A DNA stretch of 64,000 nucleotides from Mucilaginibacter sp. (GTDB taxonomy: Bacteria; Bacteroidota; Bacteroidia; Sphingobacteriales; Sphingobacteriaceae). The position numbers and the translations under genes were made by a program. Shown here one piece after another: positions 41,636 through 50,437 of this stretch. Position 1 is the stretch's first letter, and each line of letters starts with the position of its first letter. The stretch covers positions 124,001 through 188,000 of the forward strand of contig NZ_JAQBOC010000088.1 of assembly GCF_028288225.1 (NCBI RefSeq). The letters are read 5' to 3'. Under the pieces are notes generated by a model, which was given only the letters and a program-made list of their open reading frames with translations, had not been told where the DNA came from and made no database searches.

Positions 41636-42458
41636 TAAGCCTCCCGGCACTAAAAAATCCTGCTTCAATAAAACTCCTTTTCCATTCCGGCCATACCTTA
41701 TCCAGTTCGGCCCGGTCAAAGTTGAAGGTTTTGATCATATCATTTTTAGCATCATTAACAGAATTGCCTTGCTGCATGCTTTTTAAAAAATAGTATTGTG
41801 CCCCTCTGATAGTGAATAGTCCCAGCTTATAATTATGGCGTGTAACCGCACAATAGCTTTCTTCTGGGAACGGCAATTCAGGCTTCTTTCCCTGGCTAAA
41901 CTCCAGGTAATAGCTGCAAATTGGGTATTGATGATGAAACAGGTGAAAAACGGGTGCCAGCTTTAATAACTCATTGGGCGTATCGTTAGGTATAAGGACG
42001 CCGTTTTCGTTTGCATCCTCATCAAATATAACTGAAAGTGAATATTCAAAATCCGCCAGCTCTATCATAAAGTCGGGCCAGGTTTCTTTTTGTCCATCGC
42101 CTGCGTCCGGTCTTGTTTCCGCTAAGAAGACCGGCAATTTTTCACCGAGCGTGTTTAAAGTATAGCTTTGTGAAGGATAGGTGTCAAGATATTGGTCGGC
42201 AAATAGTTCAAATAATTCATTTCCCAAAGCATAAGCCAAAGTGCTAAACTGGCTTTGCATGCAAGCCCTTAGTCGGGCAATATAGCTATACCTGTAAATA
42301 TCCAGGTGTTTTACTGCACTTAACCGTTTGGATGAATTAACTACATTTTCAACTTCAACCGGCTCCTTAATATTACTATTATCCAATGGTACGTGATGCA
42401 CCAGCATACCCTGCATCCAGTTTTGTAATTGCGTTAAGGAAAAGTTGTTAGACTCCAT
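41622..42458 (-). CDS. DUF2063 protein, MNIO partner (BufC-like)
   Basis: 278 residues, soluble. The N-terminal DUF2063 signature is visible: KHLDIYRYSYIARLRACMQS, FSTLAYALGNELFELFADQY and the ending DTYPSQSYTLNTLGEKLPVF, the HxxLDxYRYSYxxRL pattern that partners DUF692 enzymes. It serves as the precursor-binding/recognition partner of the MNIO enzyme in characterised bufferin and related pathways. It is the last gene of the operon, separated from the DUF692 gene by 133 bases that hold a repeat (42486-42579), and overlaps the transporter gene on the other strand by 14 bases. Confidence 0.88.
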   Translation of the reverse strand: MESNNFSLTQLQNWMQGMLVHHVPLDNSNIKEPVEVENVVNSSKRLSAVKHLDIYRYSYIARLRACMQSQFSTLAYALGNELFELFADQYLDTYPSQSYTLNTLGEKLPVFLAETRPDAGDGQKETWPDFMIELADFEYSLSVIFDEDANENGVLIPNDTPNELLKLAPVFHLFHHQYPICSYYLEFSQGKKPELPFPEESYCAVTRHNYKLGLFTIRGAQYYFLKSMQQGNSVNDAKNDMIKTFNFDRAELDKVWPEWKRSFIEAGFFSAGRLTTLI

Positions 42459-42485
42459 TTAATTATTGATAACAAATTATACGCT

Positions 42486-42579
42486 TGTCATTGCGAAGTA
42501 CGAAGCAATCGCGAATTCTGCATGTTCGCAAAGCAAATAGGATAGGCATAGTTCGCGGTTGCCGCGCTGCGCAATGACA
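42486..42579. repeat. 94-bp element with TGTCATTGCG ends inside the MNIO operon
   Basis: Left end tgtcattgcgaagtacgaag followed by caa; right end ttgccgcgctgcgcaatgac followed by a. The ends are imperfect inverted repeats and share the GTCATTGCG start with the 152-bp elements at 11307 and 63103, but the inside is shorter and different (gcgaattctgcatgttcgca). It separates the DUF692 and DUF2063 genes. Confidence 0.7.
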
Positions 42580-42591
42580 TATTTGTTTAGA

Positions 42592-43536
42592 TTAACTGAC
42601 CCCAATATCATTTACTAAGAAATTAACGGGATTTGACACCGCTTCTTCATTATACTCCTGCACTTCAGCGCCAAGGCCACCCTCAAAAATATTGCTCATA
42701 TGCTGCTTCGCCTTTAACAGCTCATTGTGATATACATCAAATTCAGGAATATTACCATCCCATTCCAATAAGGTAGCTACACCGCCGGTAAGTTGCCAGG
42801 CTAACGTGAAAAGTTTCCATACATCCTGTACAACCTGCCTGTCGTGCGTATCAATAATATGTGTGCCGCAATGCTGATGACCTGCTATGTGCATTTGTAC
42901 AATCTTGTCGTGAGGTAACCGATGGATATAATGTACCGGGTCAAAATCATTATTAAAGCCGGATACATATACATTATTTACATCGAGCAGTAAACCACAG
43001 CCCGTTTCTTCGGCCATATAACGTAAAAAATCCCACTCGTTAATGGTTGATTGTTTAAAGGTTAAGTAGGTGCTGGGATTTTCAAAAACTACCGGTCGCT
43101 GTAAAAAATCCTGAACTTCATTTATCCGGTTACAAATATGTTTTAGTGATTCTTCATTCAAAACTACAGGTAACAGGTCATGCGTATTCAGGCTGTTAAC
43201 CCCTGTCCAGCATAAATGATCGCTAATCCAAAGTGGTTTTACTTCTTCAGCCAACAGCTTTAATTTGGTAAGATATACCTTGTTTAACTGGTCTGTGCTA
43301 CCAATGGAAAGCGAAACTCCATGCATTACCACAGGGTATCTTTCGGCTAATTGCCTTAATACATGGCGCGGCCGGCCGCCGGAATCCATAAAGTTTTCCG
43401 AGATCACTTCAAACCAATCCACCGCGGGATTATTTTCCAGGATGTAGTTAAAATGCTTGCTTCTTAACCCCAGACCAAGCCCGGGGTTAGGCAAGCTTTT
43501 TATCAAATCGCTATATTTTTTCCGTTGTTCAATCAT
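42592..43536 (-). CDS. DUF692 / multinuclear non-heme iron oxidase (MNIO; BufB-like)
   Basis: 314 residues, cytoplasmic TIM-barrel enzyme. Family motifs in order: NPGLGLGLRSKHF, WFEVISENFMDSGG (Glu ligand), VMHGVSLSIGS (His), WISDHLCWT (Asp, His), VFENPSTYL (Glu, Asn), LLLDVNNVYVSGFN (Asp, Asn), QMHIAGHQHC (His) and TLLEWDGNIPE (Glu, Asp). These ligands hold the mixed-valent iron cluster that oxidises cysteines of a peptide precursor, for example to thiooxazoles in bufferins or to excised-carbon products in TglH/ChrH-type pathways. The 14-cysteine protein directly upstream (45 bases) is the natural substrate candidate. Second-to-last gene of the operon. Confidence 0.93.
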   Translation of the reverse strand: MIEQRKKYSDLIKSLPNPGLGLGLRSKHFNYILENNPAVDWFEVISENFMDSGGRPRHVLRQLAERYPVVMHGVSLSIGSTDQLNKVYLTKLKLLAEEVKPLWISDHLCWTGVNSLNTHDLLPVVLNEESLKHICNRINEVQDFLQRPVVFENPSTYLTFKQSTINEWDFLRYMAEETGCGLLLDVNNVYVSGFNNDFDPVHYIHRLPHDKIVQMHIAGHQHCGTHIIDTHDRQVVQDVWKLFTLAWQLTGGVATLLEWDGNIPEFDVYHNELLKAKQHMSNIFEGGLGAEVQEYNEEAVSNPVNFLVNDIGVS

Positions 43537-43581
43537 CCAAATTATCTTAACAGTGCTTCAATCCACACATCTGCACATTCA

Positions 43582-44181
43582 CTATTCCTTTTCGCCTTCA
43601 CACAGTTTTTTTGCATGGTCATCAGGGTTATTAAAACCGAACGAACAAACTTTATCCCCGCTATTGCCGCATGAATCATAAGAACCTAAAACGGAAATAA
43701 GCCAGTTTTGAGGCGGACCGCATTTAAACGGAGCATCGCCATAGTTTCTTTTCGCTTTCAGCATCCTTTGCACAAACAGCTTGCGGGCCTGTAACCAAAC
43801 ACTTGTACCTTTTTCTAGCCCCAGGGTCCTGAAACGCTCGGCCTGGATGGGTACGGCGCAGCTCCCCTGCCATGCGCATTCGTTATTGCCCGGATTTTCC
43901 TGCTGCTCTATATCGCCATAAAGTCCGCAGCCGCCTTGTCCGCGACAATTATTTAATGTTTGGCAGTTATGCCGCTCGGCAGTAGCGCAATAGCCGGTGC
44001 CGGCGCAGTTGTTGGTTCCATAACGGTCATGTCCTTTGCATGCGTTTAAACCCATACAAACATGGAGTTCAACAGACGGGGCGCCAGCGCTTGCCGAAGC
44101 AGAATCCTGGGGGGCAGGTGCCGGTGCTGGTGCCGGGCCGCCGCATAATGTTAAGTTTGGTGAATATTTTATGATAGCCAT
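43582..44181 (-). CDS. Cysteine-rich protein, candidate MNIO substrate
   Basis: 199 residues with 14 cysteines at 13, 42, 48, 59, 65, 73, 79, 85, 102, 108, 154, 171, 179 and 194. From 42 to 108 they stand in CX5C steps: CMGLNAC, CAGTGYC, CQTLNNC with CRGQGGC sharing a Cys, and CAWQGSC. The N-terminus has no signal peptide but a PAPAPAP linker (residues 17-24). The C-terminal half (115-165) is a helical domain with QARKLFVQRMLKAKRNYGD. The CMGLNACKG stretch resembles the cysteine motif of bufferin precursors (DUF2282-type/BufA). Lying between a ferritin-like gene and the DUF692 gene, it is the probable modified product; the modification itself is inference. Confidence 0.8.
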   Translation of the reverse strand: MAIIKYSPNLTLCGGPAPAPAPAPQDSASASAGAPSVELHVCMGLNACKGHDRYGTNNCAGTGYCATAERHNCQTLNNCRGQGGCGLYGDIEQQENPGNNECAWQGSCAVPIQAERFRTLGLEKGTSVWLQARKLFVQRMLKAKRNYGDAPFKCGPPQNWLISVLGSYDSCGNSGDKVCSFGFNNPDDHAKKLCEGEKE

Positions 44182-44232
44182 AATATACCGTATTTTTAAT
44201 AGTGATTAAATCTGTTTGCTTAGAATTTACCT

Positions 44233-45603
44233 TTAATTATGCAATGGTACATCAGGAAGATCCTGGATCCTTTGCCCCAGATAGCTGATGGCCGGATAAA
44301 CCGCTACTGCAGTATTAAAAAGATCTATCATTTGCGATTTAGGGCTTGATAAAAGGCCGAACGGATAGTCCTCAAAAGTTGGTGCAGCTGCATAAACCTT
44401 TCCGTTGGGTGCGGTATAGGTAAGCTTCATTATATCCCCGCAAATAGAATTCAGGATAAAGATCATAGATTTGTGGATACCAAACATAAATATCTCCCAC
44501 TGTGTATTCCCTGATTGTACATAGCAATCCTCAACCATTACAAATATGTAGGTGTAAACCGCATTAAGCAGGTCAGAAACAGGCGCTATATAAGCAGGGT
44601 AGTCTTTGGTGAGCGGATTCTTGGCTATGTTAACCACAAAATATTCGTTAATATCATTAACCCCAATGTCGAGGCTTTTAAACTTAGCATTTAAGGTTCT
44701 GTAGGTACAATAGATCTCAACAAACTTTGCAAAATGCGACAATTCCTTTTTTGAAGGATCATCAAAATCACCGGGAACTACTGCACTGCAATTAACCGAA
44801 CCATCCGGATTTAAGCCCGGGGCTTTACTGCCCTCGCCCTGCTCCACAATACACATTATTGCTTTTGTTGCTGAGGCCTTATCTCTAATATAAACCAGGT
44901 CGCCGCTGTCATCCTGGTTGGTAAAATGCGGCTTATGTTCTTTATCGTAATAAACAGTATCAATATTGTTCTGGGCATAATAACCTTTACCTTCTACCAG
45001 TTGCGGTAAAAACGTTCTGTATTGCAGGTCATTTTTATCGATACAATCAATAATCATTTCATAAAATTTTCCGATTGTGGTGTACTCAATTACCTGGAGC
45101 AGTTTTGGATCGGGCAGCGCATCAGGGCTTTCAATTTTCAGGAAGGTCATCAATTGTTCCTGTGAAAGTTTGGCCCTGTCAATATTAAATGGGGGAACAT
45201 GGCCGGGAAGACAGGTTGGCCATACACGCGGCGATTTGCCAACCAATTCAGGCAGCCCGGCAAGCGCCTGCTTAAGGTTTGATGAAAGCGCCATGTGCAG
45301 CATTTCTTCTATCGCAACACTCATGATCAAAGCACCTGCTTTGTTTGAAAATACCATGATCTCGGCTGAAAGATCTAATGCAGTTGCGCTTGCTTCTTTA
45401 GCTGTTTTTCCTTTAGCTACAAGCTTTTGCACAATCGAGCCGCTTATGGCGTCCTGATCGGGCGAGCGGTTAATGGAATAATAAGTGTAAAGATAAACTG
45501 GGATAGTAGCAATTTCTATTTCAATGGCTTGTTGAATAGCCTCACCGAGATTTTCGGGAGTTATCGGGTCTCCGTCTTTAGCGAAGAATTTACTTTGCGT
45601 CAT
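44233..45603 (-). CDS. Ferritin-like domain protein (VioB/iminophenyl-pyruvate dimer synthase-like)
   Basis: 456 residues, cytoplasmic, no signal peptide. The ferritin-like di-iron four-helix domain has EIEIATIPVYLYTYYSI (Glu30 ligand region) and VAIEEMLHMALSSNLKQALA (the EExxH ligand motif); TTIGKFYEMIIDCIDKND supplies another helix. The C-terminal 200 residues are a helical extension (HFAKFVEIYCTYRTLNAKFK). Similar domains occur in VioB-type enzymes and in stand-alone bacterial proteins of unknown role. It is the first gene of the MNIO operon, 51 bases before the cysteine-rich gene. It could supply or oxidise iron, or be a second modifying enzyme. Confidence 0.82.
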   Translation of the reverse strand: MTQSKFFAKDGDPITPENLGEAIQQAIEIEIATIPVYLYTYYSINRSPDQDAISGSIVQKLVAKGKTAKEASATALDLSAEIMVFSNKAGALIMSVAIEEMLHMALSSNLKQALAGLPELVGKSPRVWPTCLPGHVPPFNIDRAKLSQEQLMTFLKIESPDALPDPKLLQVIEYTTIGKFYEMIIDCIDKNDLQYRTFLPQLVEGKGYYAQNNIDTVYYDKEHKPHFTNQDDSGDLVYIRDKASATKAIMCIVEQGEGSKAPGLNPDGSVNCSAVVPGDFDDPSKKELSHFAKFVEIYCTYRTLNAKFKSLDIGVNDINEYFVVNIAKNPLTKDYPAYIAPVSDLLNAVYTYIFVMVEDCYVQSGNTQWEIFMFGIHKSMIFILNSICGDIMKLTYTAPNGKVYAAAPTFEDYPFGLLSSPKSQMIDLFNTAVAVYPAISYLGQRIQDLPDVPLHN

Positions 45604-45821
45604 GTGTATAAGGTTTATAAGCTTAAGCTAAAATTAGAACTAATTATTCACTAAATAAAATATAATCATCCATGTAAAGAATAAAATACATAAACTTTAA
45701 AATTGCTTTTTATATGAATAATATTTTCTTCAATATTAATAATATATCAAATATTGTAAGTTATTTTAAATTAAAAGAAATAAACCGGGATAATTTTCAT
45801 TATGTATTTGAGAGTAGTTTA

Positions 45822-45829
45822 TAAATTTG
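45822..45829 (+). promoter_or_regulatory. Possible -7 box (TAAATTTG) for the DUF3078 gene
   Basis: Fits TAnnTTTG, 33 bases before the ATG at 45863, in an AT-rich divergent gap (45604-45862) that should also hold the promoter of the MNIO operon. No TTG at the ideal -33 distance. Confidence 0.4.
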
Positions 45830-45862
45830 TTGCTTTATAAATTATTAAAAGCCGATCCCCTT

Positions 45863-46756
45863 ATGAAACAGACATTACTTATTGCAGCATTTTTATTTAT
45901 ATGCCTTGCGGGCTATTCGCAGGCAGCCCCACCAAAGGATACCACAAAAGTTTGGACCATCCACGGCCAAAATACATTGCTTATAAACCAAAGTTCATTT
46001 TCAAACTGGGCAGCCGGTGGTGTAAATTCTGTAGCCGCCAATATTACGCTGGATTATGATTTTAATTATAAAAAAGGGGTATGGAGCTGGGATAATAAAG
46101 CTATTGCAGGCTATGGCATAAGTAAGCAAAACGGAACCGGCTGGCGCAAAAACGACGACCGGATAATTTTAAACAGCTTACTTGGCCGCCAGGCATCAAA
46201 ATACTGGCTTTATACTTTTTATGCTAACTTTCAAACCCAGTTTACAAAAGGCTACAACTACGATGCTGACGGCAGCAGAACTTTATTATCGGCACCATTT
46301 GCCCCAGCTTACCTGACATTCGGGCCTGGCTTTGCTTATAAAAGATCTGATAATTTCAGGATCAACTTATCGCCCGCGGCAGCCAGGATCACTATTGTAC
46401 AGAATGATTCACTTTCGTCAATCGGTTCGTATGGCGTTACACCTGGTGATAAGAGCCTTTTTGAATTTGGCGCTTCGCTCGATGCTTATTACAAGGTAAA
46501 CCTGGTTGAAAATATTTCGTTCGAAAATATTTTGAAACTATACTCAAATTATCTTAAAAGGCCAGGTGATATTTACATGGATTACACCGCTAATATTTTC
46601 ATGAAGGTGAACAAGCTGGTAACTGTAAATGCAGGGCTTGAGGTGATTAATGATCCAAAAGCACAGATACCTGAAATGAAAAATGGTGTTAATGAATACC
46701 ACTCGCTTTTACAAACCAAGCAGATCTTCGGGGTGGGCTTAACTTATAAATTTTAG
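45863..46756 (+). CDS. DUF3078 outer-membrane beta-barrel protein
   Basis: 297 residues from ATG 45863 (MKQTLLIAAFLFICLAGYSQ, a clean signal peptide). The mature protein matches DUF3078: KVWTIHGQNTLLINQSSFSN (the N-terminal motif), WAAGGVNSVAANITLDYDFN, NDDRIILNSLLGRQASKYWL and YTFYANFQTQF, ending with VGLTYKF, the aromatic C-terminus of an outer-membrane barrel. A frequent Bacteroidota family of unknown cargo. It is divergent from the MNIO operon and is followed by an intrinsic terminator. Confidence 0.9.
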   Translation: MKQTLLIAAFLFICLAGYSQAAPPKDTTKVWTIHGQNTLLINQSSFSNWAAGGVNSVAANITLDYDFNYKKGVWSWDNKAIAGYGISKQNGTGWRKNDDRIILNSLLGRQASKYWLYTFYANFQTQFTKGYNYDADGSRTLLSAPFAPAYLTFGPGFAYKRSDNFRINLSPAAARITIVQNDSLSSIGSYGVTPGDKSLFEFGASLDAYYKVNLVENISFENILKLYSNYLKRPGDIYMDYTANIFMKVNKLVTVNAGLEVINDPKAQIPEMKNGVNEYHSLLQTKQIFGVGLTYKF

Positions 46757-46788
46757 GCGTGATAGCATAACTGCTAAATATTAAGATT

Positions 46789-46820
46789 AAAAAAGCAGCG
46801 GTTAAGGGCGTTGCTTTTTT
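46789..46820 (+). terminator. Intrinsic terminator after the DUF3078 gene
   Basis: AAAAAAGCAGCG and GCGTTGCTTTTTT pair around a short loop (aaaaaagcagcg, gttaagg, gcgttgctttttt), with the run of T at 46814-46820. It lies 33 bases after the stop. Confidence 0.75.
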
Positions 46821-46979
46821 CTTTATTATAACGACATTGACGTGGAGAGCGAAATCGGAAAGGGTCTACCTTTTATTTTTAGCTTCCATTGTAAGGTTGA
46901 TCACGAAATCAACATAAAAAAGACTCATTAAAAGTCTTACCCTTTAACAAGCCTGATTTTAATATCATAGTGGATGTTT

Positions 46980-48662
46980 TTATAAAACGTATTTGCGCCT
47001 CAGCTCCTCACTTACTATATAAGCATCTTCAACAACCGTTTCGGGATAGCCTATGGTTTCTAATATGGCAATACCATTTTTGTTTTTAAGCACACCTGTT
47101 TTCATCTTATAATCAAACACAAGGCGGGTATCATTTACAGTCTCTTCAAAAGAGTAAACTGCATAATCATTATCCAGCAGTTCGGCAAGTTCCAAATCGT
47201 GGGTTGATACAAATACAAAATTCTTATTATCGGTTAAATAGGTAAGTACTGATTTTGCTGCCGCAATCCGCTCAATGGTATTGGTTCCCCTAAAGATCTC
47301 ATCAATAATAATAAGGCTCTTAACCGGCTCTTCCCCACCACTTTGATTGATGATATCAAGAATTGACAATGCTTCTGCCTGGAAATAGCTTTTGTGCTCG
47401 CCCAGATCATCAGTTGTTCTGATACTAGTTTGAAGCCTTAATAAAGGCGCTTTATAGCCGTTTGTACAGGTGGTGTAAATGGTTTGCGCTAATAGCGTAT
47501 TAATAGCTATTGACCGTATAAAGGTAGTTTTACCCGACATGTTAGACCCTGTTATCAGCACGCCTTCGTCTGTACGTGTATGAATAGAATTCGGCACACA
47601 GTTATAAATAAGCGGGTGGAACATATCTTTTAGATCCATCTGCATATTTTCAGAATAAAAAACAGGCTTGCTGTAGTGCGGAAGCCCCACTCTCACCGAC
47701 TGGATAGCTATCAGCATATCAATTTCGGCAACGTATTTATAAAGTACCTCAATATCTCCGCGGTATTTGTTTATCCGTTTAACAGATGTAATAAACATCA
47801 GCGGCTCTAAAAGGAAAAGCAATTTTATAAATTTGTAAATCGCATAGCTAAAATTATCAGGGTTGTCAGCAATCTTGCTTTCAAAACTGACCAGGTTTAA
47901 TGTGCGGTTTAAACCAGATAAAAGGTTTAAGCTGATCCTAACCTGCTCATCATTTTCAAGAGTAAGCTTTTTTACCAGGCGTTTGGCTACACCGTGTAAT
48001 ATCATAAGTTGGGGTAACGACCGGGTATAGGACGATATTTTATTGCGGGTGCCATAATGTAAAGCCACATTACCAATAAGTAATGCTATTAACACCATAA
48101 AGCATACCAGGTTGGGCGCTATAAATAACGAAAGAATTAACCCAATTATAGCCAAACCCGAGATCCGGATATAAAGGCTCATCAGGGGTACCAGTAAAAA
48201 CTCATGCTCTTTTAAAAATAGCTCAGCCAAAAAATAAGCATCAGGGCTGTTAAGCTTTGCAAGCTCCAGCTCAATTCTTTCCTGATCGGGCCTTGGCATG
48301 TTCAGGGCATCAATTTTTTTATCAAATTTTAATAACGACTCGAAATTTGTATCGGGAGTAAAAAGCTTTCTGTAAAGATATTGTTTACCTGGTTTGGAGT
48401 TTGTTCTGTCAATGTAATTGAAAACATTGTTCAGGTCCAGGTCATCTGATATAATGCCCGATATTTTGCCAGGCCCTTCATATGCATTTAAATAGGCAGC
48501 TATCAGCTTAAAGTTTCGCCTGGCATTTACCGGTCTGCCCCACTTATTTTGAATCCGTTCTAAATTTCTTCTTGTTGTACTAAGCTTATCAAAATAATTG
48601 TATATGTAAAAACCAATCAGGATAGCAGCGAATACTACAGCAGTAAATAACCAATAAAACAT
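46980..48662 (-). CDS. Membrane-anchored MutS-like ATPase
   Basis: 560 residues. Two to four membrane segments: residues 4-22 (WLFTAVVFAAILIGFYIYNY) and about 165-205 (LAIIGLILSLFIAPNLVCFM then VLIALLIGNVALHYG). A MutS-type lever/clamp-like helical part follows, then the ATPase domain with Walker A GSNMSGKTTFIR, Walker B LIIIDEIFRGTNTIER and the signature STHDLELAELLD. The N-terminal half has NVFNYIDRTNSKPGKQYLYR, similar to the core domain of MutS. The DNA mismatch-recognition domain is missing. Membrane-tethered MutS relatives are known in Bacteroidota but not characterised. Possibly a DNA-binding ATPase at the envelope. Confidence 0.85.
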   Translation of the reverse strand: MFYWLFTAVVFAAILIGFYIYNYFDKLSTTRRNLERIQNKWGRPVNARRNFKLIAAYLNAYEGPGKISGIISDDLDLNNVFNYIDRTNSKPGKQYLYRKLFTPDTNFESLLKFDKKIDALNMPRPDQERIELELAKLNSPDAYFLAELFLKEHEFLLVPLMSLYIRISGLAIIGLILSLFIAPNLVCFMVLIALLIGNVALHYGTRNKISSYTRSLPQLMILHGVAKRLVKKLTLENDEQVRISLNLLSGLNRTLNLVSFESKIADNPDNFSYAIYKFIKLLFLLEPLMFITSVKRINKYRGDIEVLYKYVAEIDMLIAIQSVRVGLPHYSKPVFYSENMQMDLKDMFHPLIYNCVPNSIHTRTDEGVLITGSNMSGKTTFIRSIAINTLLAQTIYTTCTNGYKAPLLRLQTSIRTTDDLGEHKSYFQAEALSILDIINQSGGEEPVKSLIIIDEIFRGTNTIERIAAAKSVLTYLTDNKNFVFVSTHDLELAELLDNDYAVYSFEETVNDTRLVFDYKMKTGVLKNKNGIAILETIGYPETVVEDAYIVSEELRRKYVL

Positions 48663-48920
48663 ATAATAATAAAAATAACAGAATGTATTAAAATAAACCC
48701 CTATTAATCACCACGTAAATCTATTAAACCTTTAACAATAACCAATAGCTATTGAATACAATAAAAGTAACATAATAACTTAGGCAACGTGGCTTTTATA
48801 CGGCTTAATTGGGTTAAAGTTGTTAAACGATATCGTATTAAATGATAAATATTTATGGCGGTATTTGACATTACGTAAAACCATCTCAATTAAGTAAAAA
48901 CGTTTACTTAAGCAGAGTTT

Positions 48921-49691
48921 TTACTTTTTCAAAAACCCATTTAACGCCAGCTGTGTAAATGCAGACAGCACCAGCTCTCCACTTATGGCAGCACGATCAT
49001 GAAGCAGTTTATCCCAATCGGCAGTTCCTTCCCATAAAATTTCCTTTAAGCCCTTTAATGCTTCCGGGTGATAAGAGGCAAGCCTTTCGGCAAGGGTATC
49101 CAGTGCCAGATCCAACGCGGCAATATCAGGATATACCTCGTTATACAAGCCTTTTTCCATTGCCCACTGTGCCGTTTGAAAATCAATTGCACGAATGGTT
49201 AACTGTGAAAATGCTGGTAAACCTATTTTCCTGATCACAGCAGGCGATATAACAAATGGCCCGATGCCTATAGCCAGTTCACTTAGCTTTATGGATGCCG
49301 CTTCGGTAGCCAGGCAATAGTCTGCCGCTGCTGCCAGGCCTACCCCGCCCCCAACTGCTTTTCCCTGCACACGGGCAATTATAATTTTTGACGATTTACG
49401 GCAGGCATTAATAACCCTGGCAAAGCCTGAAAAAAAGATCGCGCCCGCTTCTTTGTCCTTTATCTGCAGCAATTCGTCAAAACTTGCCCCTGCGCAAAAG
49501 GAACGGTCGCCGCCGCTTTTTAATACAATAACACGGGTTTGGGTATTATTGCCAGCTTCTGTTATTTTTTTGGTCAATTCATCGAGCAAAGCTGCAGGTA
49601 ATGAATTTTGGGCAGGATGATAAAAGTTGATGGTAGCAATACCATTATCACTTATATTAAGGTTCACATTTCCGTTATCGGTTTCTGGCAT
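48921..49691 (-). CDS. Enoyl-CoA hydratase/isomerase family protein (LiuC-like)
   Basis: 256 residues, cytoplasmic crotonase fold. Visible are FCAGASFDELL (oxyanion hole), VQGKAVGGGVGLAAAADYCL (second oxyanion glycine) and IKLSELAIGIGPFVISPAVI, where the Glu in SEL corresponds to the catalytic acid. The first catalytic Glu of classical hydratases is a Gly here (GGGVGLA), as in methylglutaconyl-CoA hydratases of the leucine pathway; GGGVGL plus GPFVISP recall LiuC. Other leucine-degradation genes are not in the window. Assignment to LiuC is tentative. Confidence 0.85.
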   Translation of the reverse strand: MPETDNGNVNLNISDNGIATINFYHPAQNSLPAALLDELTKKITEAGNNTQTRVIVLKSGGDRSFCAGASFDELLQIKDKEAGAIFFSGFARVINACRKSSKIIIARVQGKAVGGGVGLAAAADYCLATEAASIKLSELAIGIGPFVISPAVIRKIGLPAFSQLTIRAIDFQTAQWAMEKGLYNEVYPDIAALDLALDTLAERLASYHPEALKGLKEILWEGTADWDKLLHDRAAISGELVLSAFTQLALNGFLKK

Positions 49692-49793
49692 TTTAGTGGG
49701 AGATTAAGAGTAGTCAAATTTAAATTAAAACTCCGGTGAACATATCATTAATTAGGAATAGCTTATTTTAGTATTTTAAATTAACTTAAGGGC

Positions 49794-50426
49794 ATGCTTA
49801 ATTTTCAAAATCTGTATCTGTTCTTTATTACCTCCCTGGTGTTAAATCTTACACCCGGCAATGATATGTTATACGTGGCATCAAGAAGTGTATCGCAGGG
49901 CATAAAGGCAGGTATTACATCAGCCATCGGAATTTTTGCAGGTTGCTTCGTACATATTTTAGCGGCAGTGCTGGGCTTGTCACTTATAATTTCAAGATCA
50001 GCCTATCTTTTTCAGCTTATTAAGTTTGTCGGGGCAGCCTACTTAATTTACCTGGGTATAAAAGCCTTGCTCTCAAAACAGGCTATCCAAACAAAAAAAG
50101 AAAATAACGGAAGGGCTGACTACCGGAGCCTATTTAAACAGAGTGCTTTAACCAATGCCTTAAACCCCAAAGTGGCTATTTTCTTTTTGTCCTTTCTTCC
50201 TCAATTTATTAATACGGCATCGCCGGTATTTAAGCTGCAGTTGTTTACATTAGGGATCTGGTTTGATCTGCAAGGAACTCTTGTCCTAATTATTGTAGCT
50301 TGTATATTGGGTAAAACAAAAGACTTTTTTAGCAGGAACCCTAAAGTATGGATGATCCAGGAAAAAATTACCGGTTTCATCCTGGTTGGCCTGGGAACTA
50401 AGGTAGCTTTAACAACAAAAAGATAG
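49794..50426 (+). CDS. LysE family amino-acid exporter
   Basis: 210 residues with six membrane helices. The family signature is present: FFITSLVLNLTPGNDMLYVA (TPGPD-like start), SRSVSQGIKAGITSAIGIFA, CFVHILAAVLGLSLIIS and NALNPKVAIFFLSFLPQFI. It exports amino acids or related metabolites such as threonine/homoserine lactone. It is followed after 11 bases by a YjbR gene on the same strand. Confidence 0.9.
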   Translation: MLNFQNLYLFFITSLVLNLTPGNDMLYVASRSVSQGIKAGITSAIGIFAGCFVHILAAVLGLSLIISRSAYLFQLIKFVGAAYLIYLGIKALLSKQAIQTKKENNGRADYRSLFKQSALTNALNPKVAIFFLSFLPQFINTASPVFKLQLFTLGIWFDLQGTLVLIIVACILGKTKDFFSRNPKVWMIQEKITGFILVGLGTKVALTTKR

Positions 50427-50437
50427 TAGCAAGTATT

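Noticed and set aside
45077..45457. 126-codon plus-strand frame
   Set aside because: Antisense to the ferritin-like gene; no start signal, no recognisable domain.
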